Assembly (NCBI GenBank): GCA_051880475.1
Contig: JBJEOA010000030.1
Span: 1-13,184, forward strand
Origin: JAUUSJ01 sp051880475
GTDB taxonomy: Bacteria > Bacillota > Clostridia > Lachnospirales > Lachnospiraceae
DNA length: 13,184 nt
Reading direction: 5' to 3'
The position numbers and the translations under genes are program-made. Of the stretch, positions 5,680 through 13,129 are shown one piece after another. How positions within the stretch are numbered: the stretch's first letter is position 1; each line of letters starts with the position of its first letter. The notes beneath the pieces were generated by a model. It was not told where the DNA came from, searched no databases, and worked only from the letters and a program-made list of their open reading frames with translations.

Positions 5680-6534
5680 TTATAGAGAAAGTCCAAGCAG
5701 TTTGACTGCATTTTCTGCAAAGAAAAGATGCTGCTCCTCCTTGGTCAAACCAATATTTTGGAAACGCTCTACATATTTTTTTTGTCCCTGCCAAGGGCAG
5801 TCTGTGGCAAATAATACTTTGTCTATTCCATGTTTTCTGGTAAGTCTTAGAAAATCTTCATCTTCTAAAACAACGTTATTATAAGGGTAAACACCGCCAT
5901 CTTGGCGTTGGTTGATTGGGCCAATTGAGAAGGAGGAATCAAGCCATACGGGAGCTCCTGCTAAGTCACTCTCTACTTCATTCCAAAAAGCCCAGTTTCC
6001 CATATGTGCTAATACAAATTTTTCTGGCTGTACTTCTTTTAAAACTTTTAAAATATGGGCTACAGAAGAATAATTATGGTCATAAATTCCGATATCATAT
6101 CCTGCGTGGATTAGTACGATAAGTCCAAGCTCCGAGGCAGAAGCGATAATACGCATCATACGGATATCGTCTAAATCCATATTTTGATAAGCTGGGTGAA
6201 GCTTAATTCCCACAATACCTTCTCGTTTTAATCTTTTTAATTCAGCTTTATAATCAATAAAATCTGGGTGCATTCCTCCGAAGGTAATAATACCACTTTC
6301 TAACATAGATTGTTTTGATTCAATTAATCCTGTATTTACAGAGACAACTTGATTTGGTGATGTCATAACAGGAAGATTGATAGAATAATCGATTTTGGCA
6401 TTTTTCATAGACTCAACAAGAGCGGGGATAGAACCTGTTGTATCAGGAATTGCACCAGATACTTTACTTAATTTATCCATAACCTTTATAGAAATCTTTT
6501 CAGGAAAGGTATGGGTGTGAAAATCAATAATCAT
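5680..6534 (-). CDS. Amidohydro_2-family metal-dependent hydrolase, substrate unknown
   Basis: A 284-residue TIM-barrel metal-dependent hydrolase. The metal-site pattern is visible in order: H6-x-H8 in DFHTHTFP, GIKLHPAY with K111 and H113, H143 in LIHAGYD, H177 in LAHMG, and the barrel-end D245 in ATDCPW. It ends with the FFAENAVKLLGL helix typical of the Amidohydro_2/ACMSD-like group. Members include decarboxylases (ACMSD, gamma-resorcylate), lactonases and uncharacterised enzymes, so the reaction is open. The start is supported by AAGGAG about 10 bases upstream. It lies directly downstream of paaK but is separated from it by a terminator, so it is probably its own unit. A role with aromatic acids is possible but unsupported. 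Confidence 0.8.
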   Translation of the reverse strand: MIIDFHTHTFPEKISIKVMDKLSKVSGAIPDTTGSIPALVESMKNAKIDYSINLPVMTSPNQVVSVNTGLIESKQSMLESGIITFGGMHPDFIDYKAELKRLKREGIVGIKLHPAYQNMDLDDIRMMRIIASASELGLIVLIHAGYDIGIYDHNYSSVAHILKVLKEVQPEKFVLAHMGNWAFWNEVESDLAGAPVWLDSSFSIGPINQRQDGGVYPYNNVVLEDEDFLRLTRKHGIDKVLFATDCPWQGQKKYVERFQNIGLTKEEQHLFFAENAVKLLGLSL

Positions 6535-6598
6535 AATAATACATCTCCTTTTTATAAAATTTTCTGATTTTTCATGTAAGTTTGTCTAAAATAATTAA

Positions 6599-6639
6599 GA
6601 AAAAAGCAGCTCATATCATTTAATCTTGAACTGCTTTTT
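6599..6639 (-). terminator. Intrinsic terminator after paaK
   Basis: On the minus strand AAAAAGCAG (6639-6631) pairs with CTGCTTTTT (about 6609-6601) around a loop of roughly 21 bases, and a T-run follows. It lies 15 bases past the paaK stop and closes the regulator-iorA-iorB-paaK transcription unit. Confidence 0.82.
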
Positions 6640-6653
6640 ATAATTATTATAAT

Positions 6654-7958
6654 TTATTTATATAGGTCTCTCTTATCAATAACACGAACCGCTTTACCTT
6701 CACTTCGTGTTATTGTCTTAGGCTCTACAACTTTTACATCTACACGGATGCCCAACATAGATTTAAGACCTGCCACAATTTTCTTTTCTCTGCTTTCTAT
6801 AGAAACATCATTTGCCTCAGCCATCTCTGGTGTAAGCTCAACTTGTACTTCGATTGTATCATTATTGCCAACACGGTCTACTACGATTTGATAGTTTGCC
6901 TGATATCCTTGCTGTAATAAAACTGTCTCAATCTGAGATGGCCATACATTGACACCTTTTACAACCATCATATCGTCGCTTCTTCCCATAGGTTTATGCA
7001 TACGAACATGAGTACGTCCACAAGAACAAGGCTTCCTTGTCAAATAGCAAAGGTCACGTGTGCGGTAACGAAGAAGTGGGAATGCTTTCTTTGTGATACA
7101 AGTAAATACTAACTCTCCAACCTCACCCTCTGGCAATACTTCTCCAGTATCTGGATTAATAATCTCAGCGATAAAATGGTCTTCTTGGATATGCATACCT
7201 GCCTGCTCCTCACACTCAAAGGATACACCAGGACCAGAAATCTCTGTCAATCCATAAATATCATATGCCTTAATTCCAAGAGTCTCCTCAATATTATGTC
7301 TCATCTCCTCTGTCCAAGGCTCTGCACCAAAAATACCTGCTTTTAATTTAAGCTTATCTTTTAGTCCTCTCTCTGTAATTGTCTCGCCCAAGTTAGCTGC
7401 ATAAGAAGGAGTACAGCAAATAATCGTTGAACCAAGGTCTTCCATAAACTGAAGCTGTCTTTCTGTATTTCCTGAGGACATAGGAAGTGTCAAACATCCA
7501 ACCTTATGAGAACCACCGTTTAATCCAGGACCACCTGTGAATAATCCATATCCATAACATACATGGCAAACATCATCTTTTGTTCCACCTGCTGCTACGA
7601 TAGCACGAGCACAGCAGTCATCCCAAATTTCAATATCGTCTTGTGTATAAAATGCTACAACACGGCGTCCTGTTGTTCCACTTGTAGACTGAATACGAAC
7701 ACATTCAGACAAAGGTACACCTAATAACCCGTATGGATATTGGTCACGCAAATCATCTTTGGAAATAAATGGAAGTTTATGTAAATCATCAATTCCCTTA
7801 ATATCTTCTGGTTTTACTCCCATCTCGTCCATTTTGTTTCTGTAAAACTCTATATTCTCATATACATGTTTTACCTGCTCTACAAGTCTCTCGCTTTGCA
7901 ATGCCTGAAGTTGGTCAAGTGGCATTGTCTCAATTTCTGGTTGATAATAATTTTTCAT
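6654..7958 (-). CDS. paaK: Phenylacetate-CoA ligase-type arylacetate:CoA ligase
   Basis: A 434-residue PaaK-family adenylate-forming ligase of typical length. The family activates phenylacetate or other arylacetates with ATP and CoA. Motifs are STSGTTGRR (91-99), YGLTEISGPG (235-244), YRTRDL (298-303), GRSDDM (325-330), VKGVNVWPSQIE (333-344), and a C-terminal SEGK with the predicted catalytic Lys at about 422. Cysteines at 304, 311 and 313 sit in the linker where some family members hold a metal. It lies 111 bases downstream of iorB with no clear terminator between them, so it is likely the last gene of that operon. There it would either release energy-rich arylacetyl-CoA made by IorAB or supply it for reductive carboxylation. 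GGGAG precedes the ATG. Confidence 0.92.
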   Translation of the reverse strand: MKNYYQPEIETMPLDQLQALQSERLVEQVKHVYENIEFYRNKMDEMGVKPEDIKGIDDLHKLPFISKDDLRDQYPYGLLGVPLSECVRIQSTSGTTGRRVVAFYTQDDIEIWDDCCARAIVAAGGTKDDVCHVCYGYGLFTGGPGLNGGSHKVGCLTLPMSSGNTERQLQFMEDLGSTIICCTPSYAANLGETITERGLKDKLKLKAGIFGAEPWTEEMRHNIEETLGIKAYDIYGLTEISGPGVSFECEEQAGMHIQEDHFIAEIINPDTGEVLPEGEVGELVFTCITKKAFPLLRYRTRDLCYLTRKPCSCGRTHVRMHKPMGRSDDMMVVKGVNVWPSQIETVLLQQGYQANYQIVVDRVGNNDTIEVQVELTPEMAEANDVSIESREKKIVAGLKSMLGIRVDVKVVEPKTITRSEGKAVRVIDKRDLYK

Positions 7959-7992
7959 GTTTCTTCTCCCTTTAGATTTAATATAAAAGTCC

Positions 7993-8043
7993 CTATCAGC
8001 GAATCAAATCAAGATTATCTAAACTTGATTCGCTATCTGATAG
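7993..8043 (-). other. Long stem-loop between iorB and paaK
   Basis: CTATCAG (7993-7999) pairs with CTGATAG (8037-8043), and GCGAATCAA (7999-8007) with TTGATTCGC (8025-8033). Together they make a stem of about 15 bp with a small bulge. On the transcribed strand it is followed by GGGACTTTTATATT rather than a clean U-tract, so I do not call it a terminator. It may mark an RNA processing or stability site that sets paaK expression relative to iorAB. Confidence 0.6.
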
Positions 8044-8069
8044 AGCTATATTTTTTCTTTTGCGACTTT

Positions 8070-8639
8070 CTACTGCTCTCTTCCTAGAGCAAATGCTTTT
8101 TTATTTAACTCCAAAAACTTAGATGGTACACAAGCCTCTATCGCTTTTTCCCATTTTTCCACTGGAATATCAAAATATTTAGAAAGTCTTCCCATTAATA
8201 CAATATTAACCGCCTTAGAAGAACCCGCCTCATTCGCAAGAGAAAGGCAATCCATCGCATCTACTCTAATTCCCAATTCCTGCATTTTCTCCACTAAATT
8301 TTCTGGATACTGTGCAGCACCTGTGATAACTGGCATTGGATCAATTTCTTGTGTATTTGTCACGATTCTTCCGTCAGTTTTTAAAAATTCTATGTATCTT
8401 GCAGCCTCAAGTTTCTCAAAAGAAACAATAAAATCTGCCTCACCTTTATCAATAATTGGAGAATATACTTTCTCACCAAATCTTACATAAGTTACTACAC
8501 TTCCGCCCCTCTGGCTCATTCCATGTACTTCTGATACTTTCACATCATAACCTTCTGTGAGAAGAAGATGTCCAAGGAGCTTGCTCGCCAAAAGAGATCC
8601 CTGTCCGCCAACGCCGACAATCATAATATTTTTTGTCAT
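8070..8639 (-). CDS. iorB: Indolepyruvate:ferredoxin oxidoreductase, beta subunit
   Basis: A 189-residue small subunit of the 2-oxoacid:ferredoxin oxidoreductase family (gamma-domain type), of normal length for IorB. The N-terminal GVGGQG nucleotide-fold motif (9-14) and HGMSQRGGSV (39-48) are diagnostic. With IorA it oxidatively decarboxylates indolepyruvate, phenylpyruvate or hydroxyphenylpyruvate to the arylacetyl-CoA, passing electrons to ferredoxin in the cytoplasm. Its ATG lies one base past the iorA stop. Its GGGGAGG ribosome binding site is inside the end of iorA, so the two are translationally coupled. Cofactors sit in the alpha subunit. Confidence 0.94.
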   Translation of the reverse strand: MTKNIMIVGVGGQGSLLASKLLGHLLLTEGYDVKVSEVHGMSQRGGSVVTYVRFGEKVYSPIIDKGEADFIVSFEKLEAARYIEFLKTDGRIVTNTQEIDPMPVITGAAQYPENLVEKMQELGIRVDAMDCLSLANEAGSSKAVNIVLMGRLSKYFDIPVEKWEKAIEACVPSKFLELNKKAFALGREQ

Positions 8640-8640
8640 C

Positions 8641-10380
8641 TTATTTTACCTCCCCTGACTGTAATGCATCGAATTTACATAATTGTTGACAGACGCCGCA
8701 TCCTACGCAAAGTGTCTCATCAATAACTGCCTTTTTATTTTTAATACTAATTGCTGGACATCCAAGACGCATACAAGATTTACATCCCACACAGTTCTTT
8801 TCTTCCACAATAAGAGGTTTCTTATGTTTTACATATTTTAATAGAGCACAAGGACGTCTGCTAATAATAACAGATGGCTCTTTTACCGCTAATTCTTCTT
8901 TAATTACCTTATCACATTGTGCCAAATCATAAGGGTCCACAACTGTAACACGGTTAAAGCCCATTGCGTGACATAACGCTTCTAGATTAATCTTACCTGC
9001 TGGGTCTCCCTTAATATTATATCCAGTTGTCGGATTTTGTTGATGTCCTGTCATACCTGTAATAGAGTTATCTAAAATAATAACAGTAGAATTACTCTGA
9101 TTATAAGCAATATTAGCAAGACCTGTCATACCAGAATGCATAAATGTAGAATCTCCGATAACGGCAACTGTTTTTCCTTCACTCTCCTCACCGAGAGCTT
9201 TATTAAATCCGTGAATAGAGCTAATGGAAGCACCCATACAAAGCGTCATCTCCATTGCGGAAAGCGGAGCTACAGCGCCAAGTGTGTAACATCCAATATC
9301 TCCCAAAACAGTACATTTATTTTTAGATAATGTATAGAAGAGTCCTCTATGTGGACATCCCGCACACATAACTGGTGGTCTTCCTGGAAGCATATCATCT
9401 AATTTTTTGAAATCTGGAATCTCCACGCCAAGTTTTTGTGCCACCATTGTCTGGCTAAACTCACCTTCTAATGGGAATACATCTTTTCCTGTCACTTCTA
9501 ATCCTAGCTGCTTACAGTGATTTTCAATAATAGGATCTAATTCTTCAATAATAACAAGCTTATCTACCTTTTTAGCAAAATCTAAAATCAATTTCTCTGG
9601 AAGTGGATTAATCATACCTAATTTCAAGATAGAAGCCTTATCTCCAAATACTTCCTTCGCATACTGATAGCTTGTGGAGGAAGTGATAATACCAATTGAA
9701 GTATCTCCCATCTCTACTCTATTAAAATCACAATTTTCTGCATACGCAATTAACTTTCTAGTACGCTCTTCTACAATCGGGTGACGACGAATCGCATTTC
9801 CTGGCATCATAACGTATTTTGCAATATTTTTCTTATAAGGAATTGCTTCCCTTTCTACTCTCTCACTTGTCTCTACGACACTCTGAGAATGTGCCACTCT
9901 TGTACACATCTTAATGATAACTGGTGTATCAAATTGCTCTGAGAGGTCAAACGCCTTCTTTGTAAATTCTAGCGCCTCAGCGGAATCGGATGGCTCAAGC
10001 ATCGGAACTTTCGATGCGATTGCATGATGGCGGGAATCTTGCTCATTTTGAGAAGAATGCATTCCAGCATCATCTGCTACACAAATGACCATACCACCGT
10101 TTACTCCTGTGTATGAGCATGTAAATAATGGGTCTGCTGCCACATTTAATCCAACATGCTTCATACCACAAAAACTTCTCTTTCCAGCAAGGGATGCTCC
10201 AAAAGCGACTTCCATCGCAACTTTCTCATTTGGAGCCCACTCACAATAAATTTCCTCAAATTTTGCGGCTTCTTCTGTTACCTCGGTGCTTGGAGTTCCT
10301 GGATAGCTTGAAACAACGCTACATCCAGCCTCATAAAGCCCTCTAGCAAAAGCCTTGTTACCTAACATTAATTGTCTCAT
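8641..10380 (-). CDS. iorA: Indolepyruvate:ferredoxin oxidoreductase, alpha subunit
   Basis: A 579-residue catalytic subunit of usual IorA length. The N-terminal pyrimidine-binding domain contains SYPGTPSTEV (about 25-34) and NEKVAMEVA with a conserved Glu at about 52. MCAGCPHRG (about 338-346) introduces the TPP domain, with GDIGCYTLG (about 360-368) and the TPP/Mg motif from VIGDSTF (about 407) to DN at about 437-438. A C-terminal ferredoxin domain has CVGCKSCMRLGC (C530, C533, C536, C541) and CVGCGVCQQLC (C558, C561, C564, C568). It decarboxylates aryl-pyruvates and reduces ferredoxin, and the reaction is reversible in some archaea. AAAGGA precedes the ATG. It starts 20 bases after the TrpR-like regulator gene and shares its promoter. 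Confidence 0.95.
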   Translation of the reverse strand: MRQLMLGNKAFARGLYEAGCSVVSSYPGTPSTEVTEEAAKFEEIYCEWAPNEKVAMEVAFGASLAGKRSFCGMKHVGLNVAADPLFTCSYTGVNGGMVICVADDAGMHSSQNEQDSRHHAIASKVPMLEPSDSAEALEFTKKAFDLSEQFDTPVIIKMCTRVAHSQSVVETSERVEREAIPYKKNIAKYVMMPGNAIRRHPIVEERTRKLIAYAENCDFNRVEMGDTSIGIITSSTSYQYAKEVFGDKASILKLGMINPLPEKLILDFAKKVDKLVIIEELDPIIENHCKQLGLEVTGKDVFPLEGEFSQTMVAQKLGVEIPDFKKLDDMLPGRPPVMCAGCPHRGLFYTLSKNKCTVLGDIGCYTLGAVAPLSAMEMTLCMGASISSIHGFNKALGEESEGKTVAVIGDSTFMHSGMTGLANIAYNQSNSTVIILDNSITGMTGHQQNPTTGYNIKGDPAGKINLEALCHAMGFNRVTVVDPYDLAQCDKVIKEELAVKEPSVIISRRPCALLKYVKHKKPLIVEEKNCVGCKSCMRLGCPAISIKNKKAVIDETLCVGCGVCQQLCKFDALQSGEVK

Positions 10381-10400
10381 GGTAAAATCCTTTCTATTCT

Positions 10401-10697
10401 TTATTTCTGCTTTTCATCCATTCGGTCTAAAATCTCTCCTAGACAGCCTGTCCCGTAATTTAACATACGATTTACTCGACTTATGGTTGCAGAGCTTGCA
10501 TTCGTTGTCTGCATAATTTCTGTATATACCTTATCTTTGTGCAACATACTTGCCACCTCAAATCGCTGCTCCATCGCGCGCAGTTCTGTCACAGTACAAA
10601 GGTCATCAAAAAAAGCACAACATTCGTCCAAATCTTTCAATTCCAAAATTGCCTGGTACATTGTTTTTTTTCGTTCACTTAAAACACGTTTTGCCAT
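10401..10697 (-). CDS. yerC: YerC/YecD-family TrpR-related regulator
   Basis: A 98-residue all-helical DNA-binding protein of the Trp repressor superfamily (YerC/YecD group). The TELRAMEQRFEVASML core (about 37-52) and the helix-turn-helix at about 57-79, ending TISRVNRML, are characteristic. The start at 10697 is chosen over the in-frame ATG at 10730, because AAGGGAG sits at good distance before 10697 while 10730 has no ribosome binding site. The gene is first in the unit, 20 bases before iorA, and promoter 10744-10772 serves the whole operon. YerC ligands are not established. Control of iorAB-paaK by tryptophan or another amino-acid signal is inference from family and position. Elsewhere YerC often sits in unrelated contexts, so the link could be accidental. 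Confidence 0.88.
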   Translation of the reverse strand: MAKRVLSERKKTMYQAILELKDLDECCAFFDDLCTVTELRAMEQRFEVASMLHKDKVYTEIMQTTNASSATISRVNRMLNYGTGCLGEILDRMDEKQK

Positions 10698-10743
10698 AAT
10701 TACTCCCTTCGTTTTACCGAAATTTTTCATTAATTTCTTTCGT

Positions 10744-10772
10744 ATTATATCACCTTTTTTTCAGACAGTAAA
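10744..10772 (-). promoter_or_regulatory. Sigma-A promoter of the yerC-iorAB-paaK operon
   Basis: On the minus strand, -35 is TTTACT (10772-10767), the spacer is 17 bases, and -10 is a consensus TATAAT (10749-10744). The predicted leader is about 40 nt. The DNA just upstream has GTTTAAC (palindrome-like) and the 8-base palindrome TTACGTAA, either of which could be part of an operator. I see no match to the classic E. coli trp operator. Confidence 0.7.
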
Positions 10773-10930
10773 GTGTTAAACTGTATTACGTAAAAATTTT
10801 TTTATAAAAAGTTACAATTCGCAATTCAAGCATTCCAAATAGTCTGTCATTTTTATTATTCTCTTTTTCCTTCAAAATCAAAATCCCATTATTTACATTT
10901 ATTTTTGCCTCATTTCTTTCCCGTTTTTCC

Positions 10931-10961
10931 TCATACTAAAACTGTCTTTCTTCTATACTAT
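10931..10961 (+). promoter_or_regulatory. Candidate sporulation (sigma-E type) promoter of cotJABC
   Basis: TCATACT (10931-10937) and CTATACTAT (10953-10961), 15 bases apart, resemble the -35 and -10 of mother-cell sigma-E promoters. The cotJ operon of Bacillus subtilis is known to be sigma-E dependent. The match is by eye and imperfect. TATACT alone could also be read as a sigma-A -10, but I see no matching -35. Confidence 0.45.
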
Positions 10962-11040
10962 AAAGCACAAAGCGAGAAGAAACGACATACTATGATGTTA
11001 AACAAGCAAATCTTGTTTCAAAAAGAAAGGAGAAGACAAA

Positions 11041-11271
11041 ATGGCGAATTGTAGAAACCAATATAATTATGACAAAACTCGTCCTTGTAACTACGATAAA
11101 CCAAATTATCCAAATATTCATGACAAAGAGGATGATATGGTCTTAGCGATGGCCTATATAAAATGGCAAAAATGGCAAAAGCTTTATAAACCAGACGAAG
11201 GATTTTGCAAAGGCACCATCTTCGAAGAATTAGACTTACCATTTTATGGAAGGAGATGTTGTTTAAAATGA
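11041..11271 (+). CDS. cotJA: Spore coat-associated protein CotJA
   Basis: A 76-residue small protein of the CotJA family. The C-terminal half carries the family signature: AMAYIKWQKWQKLY (about 37-50), then a GTIFEELDLPF block (about 59-69) ending in a Cys pair. The N-terminal part is polar and Asn/Tyr/Lys-rich (NYDKTRPCNYDKPNYP). In B. subtilis CotJA is needed to place CotJC in the inner coat. AAAGGAG stands at good distance before the ATG. The gene overlaps cotJB by four bases (ATGA), so they are translationally coupled. Its presence indicates that the host forms spores. Confidence 0.9.
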   Translation: MANCRNQYNYDKTRPCNYDKPNYPNIHDKEDDMVLAMAYIKWQKWQKLYKPDEGFCKGTIFEELDLPFYGRRCCLK

Positions 11272-11525
11272 GAGGGATTGATCAAAAAAAATTAATGGAT
11301 TATATTAACGCAGTAAGTTTTGCTGTAGATGAGGCAAAATTATTTTTAGACACACATCCAGATGATAAAAAAGCATTAGAATATTTTAATAATTATAATA
11401 AGGCTAGAAATCAAGCTCTCAAAGAATACTCTGCTCATTTTGGACCTTTGACAATCTCAACCGCATCAAATGATCGATACTGGGAGTGGGCAAAAAAGCC
11501 TTGGCCTTGGGAAATGGAGGATTAA
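11268..11525 (+). CDS. cotJB: Spore coat protein CotJB
   Basis: An 85-residue CotJB-family protein. The family pattern is visible: a helical N-terminus (AVSFAVDEAKLFLDTHP), a middle block EYFNNYNKARNQALKEYSAHFGPLT, and the ending YWEWAKKPWPWEMED rich in Trp and Pro. The start at 11268 is used because AGGAG at 11251-11255 fits it (spacing 12), whereas an in-frame ATG at 11256 directly abuts that site and the one at 11205 lies inside cotJA. The four-base overlap with cotJA and the three-base gap to cotJC show one operon. Confidence 0.9.
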   Translation: MRGIDQKKLMDYINAVSFAVDEAKLFLDTHPDDKKALEYFNNYNKARNQALKEYSAHFGPLTISTASNDRYWEWAKKPWPWEMED

Positions 11526-11528
11526 GAT

Positions 11529-12134
11529 ATGTGGAATTATGAAAAGAGATTACAATTTCCAGTAAAAATTAAAAAAACGAATCCAAAAATGGCAAAAATA
11601 ATCATAACACAATTTGGCGGTCCTGACGGAGAATTAGCTGCATCTATGCGCTATATTTCTCAGCGCTATGCCATGCCTTATCCAGAAATAGCAGGACTTC
11701 TCACCGATATAGGAACGGAAGAACTTGCACATATGGAAATGGTTAGTGCGATTGTTCATCAACTTACAAGAGACTTAACACCAGAACAAATTCAAGAACA
11801 AGGATTTGCAGATTATTATGTAGACCACACTCTCGGACTTTGGCCAATGGCGGCAAGCGGAGAAGCTTTTACTTCTAAATTTTTCCAGTCTAAAGGAGAC
11901 CCAATTACAGATTTGACTGAGGACCTCGCCGCAGAACAAAAAGCTAGAACTACCTACGAAAATATTATCCGTCTCATCAAAGACCCCGATATCTGCGAGC
12001 CGATTAAATTTTTAAGAGAGAGAGAGATTGTGCATTATCAAAGGTTTGGAGAAGCATTAAGGCGAGTTCAAGACCGTCTAGATTCTAAAAACTTCTATGC
12101 ATTTAACCCTGCTTTTGATAATACAAAATGTTAA
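11529..12134 (+). CDS. cotJC: CotJC, manganese catalase-like spore coat protein
   Basis: A 201-residue protein of the manganese catalase (ferritin-like four-helix) family, somewhat shorter than full catalases, as usual for CotJC. Candidate di-manganese ligands are E35, E65 and H68 in GTEELAHMEM, E136 in AAEQKARTTYE, and H169 in REREIVHYQRF, so the metal site appears complete. The family protein is laid down in the spore coat; peroxide removal is inferred from the fold and intact ligands. GGAGG in the end of cotJB serves as ribosome binding site. The operon ends at the strong stem-loop 12155-12192. Confidence 0.93.
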   Translation: MWNYEKRLQFPVKIKKTNPKMAKIIITQFGGPDGELAASMRYISQRYAMPYPEIAGLLTDIGTEELAHMEMVSAIVHQLTRDLTPEQIQEQGFADYYVDHTLGLWPMAASGEAFTSKFFQSKGDPITDLTEDLAAEQKARTTYENIIRLIKDPDICEPIKFLREREIVHYQRFGEALRRVQDRLDSKNFYAFNPAFDNTKC

Positions 12135-12154
12135 TAAAATTATAATTTATGACA

Positions 12155-12192
12155 AAAAGTCACAGAGTACATTTATATACTTTGTGACTTTT
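12155..12192. terminator. Bidirectional terminator between cotJC and the ROK gene
   Basis: Two 15-base arms, 12155-12169 (AAAAGTCACAGAGTA) and 12178-12192 (TACTTTGTGACTTTT), pair throughout with one G-T wobble around an 8-base loop. T-runs occur in both directions. It lies between the convergent stops at 12134 and 12212. Confidence 0.92.
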
Positions 12193-12211
12193 CTTCCTAC
12201 ATAATATATAT

Positions 12212-13123
12212 CTATTCTTTCTCTACTACACTTAAATAATATCCCAATGCTCCAATCAAATTAGAATCATTAAAATACTGGCAAGTTTGTACTTTGGCTC
12301 TTGGAAAATCTTCAAAAGGAGTAGGATAGAGTGAATAATAATAATCTAAATTTTTTTGAATATACTCCATTAAAATAGATTGCTGGCTAATTCCCCCTCC
12401 AATTACAAATCTGTCTGGATCTAAAATGAGCTGAAGATTTATAATCATCTGTGCGATTGTCTTTGTAAAGGAGTCAAGTACCTCTAACACTCTCTCATCT
12501 CCCTCGTTTGCCCATTTGAACACTTCAAATCCCGTCACGTTTTCTAAGTTTTCTCCTCTTGCCATCGCAGCCATCGTATTTAAATTTTCTTTTCCACTTA
12601 AAATTCCCCAAGTATTCTTTGGAATATTTCCCGTCTGGTCTGTCATAATAAAACTAAATTCACCTGCCGAGAAATTTTTTCCCATATGGACTTCTCCATT
12701 TTTCACGAATGCTCCTCCGACACCAGTTCCAAGCACAATGACAACTCCATCATTGCAATCTGATAAAGCGCCCCATTTTGCCTCTGCCATTGCCGCCGCT
12801 TTGGCATCATTCATTATTGTAACTGGTACTTCGCATCGTTTTTCTAATTCGCTTCCAAGAGGAAAGTTCTTTATATAAGTTAAATTTCCTCCAGTAATAC
12901 AAATTCCATTTTTACTGTCAATAATTCCTGGAACAGACATCGCAATCCCACTTACTATCGTACTATATTTTTGATAAATTTCTTCCAATACATCTAAATA
13001 TTTTTCTATTCCCTCATATGGTGTGGGAATATTTCCTTTTTCGAAGAAACGAAGTCCTCTATCCATAATAGCATATTTAATAGAACTGCCACCAACATCA
13101 ATACATAAATACTTTTTCTCCAT
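12212..13123 (-). CDS. ROK-family sugar kinase lacking the usual zinc motif
   Basis: A 303-residue protein of the ROK family, full length and without an N-terminal DNA-binding domain, so a kinase rather than a repressor. The N-terminal ATP motif DVGGSSIK (9-16), the catalytic-type Asp in MNDAKAAA (D106), GTGVGGA (132-138), AGE with E155, and IGGGIS (about 242-247) are all present. The usual GHM histidine and CxCGxxGCxE zinc-binding cysteines are absent: after E155 the chain reads FSFIMTDQTG and goes on to WGILSGKENL. Some ROK sugar kinases naturally lack this site, so loss of activity does not follow. The likely reaction is ATP-dependent 6-phosphorylation of a hexose, aminosugar or beta-glucoside, with substrate unknown. 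The start at 13123 follows AGGATAAAAG, where AGGA belongs to the right terminal repeat. Confidence 0.87.
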   Translation of the reverse strand: MEKKYLCIDVGGSSIKYAIMDRGLRFFEKGNIPTPYEGIEKYLDVLEEIYQKYSTIVSGIAMSVPGIIDSKNGICITGGNLTYIKNFPLGSELEKRCEVPVTIMNDAKAAAMAEAKWGALSDCNDGVVIVLGTGVGGAFVKNGEVHMGKNFSAGEFSFIMTDQTGNIPKNTWGILSGKENLNTMAAMARGENLENVTGFEVFKWANEGDERVLEVLDSFTKTIAQMIINLQLILDPDRFVIGGGISQQSILMEYIQKNLDYYYSLYPTPFEDFPRAKVQTCQYFNDSNLIGALGYYLSVVEKE

Positions 13124-13129
13124 CTTTTA

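Noticed and set aside
7993..8043. Stem-loop read as an intrinsic terminator of iorAB
   Set aside because: It is followed by GGGACTTTTATATT instead of a continuous U-tract, and no new promoter before paaK could be identified.
10698..10730. Longer start for the YerC-like regulator
   Set aside because: The ATG at 10730 has no ribosome binding site, whereas AAGGGAG is correctly placed for 10697 and the shorter protein matches the family's usual beginning.
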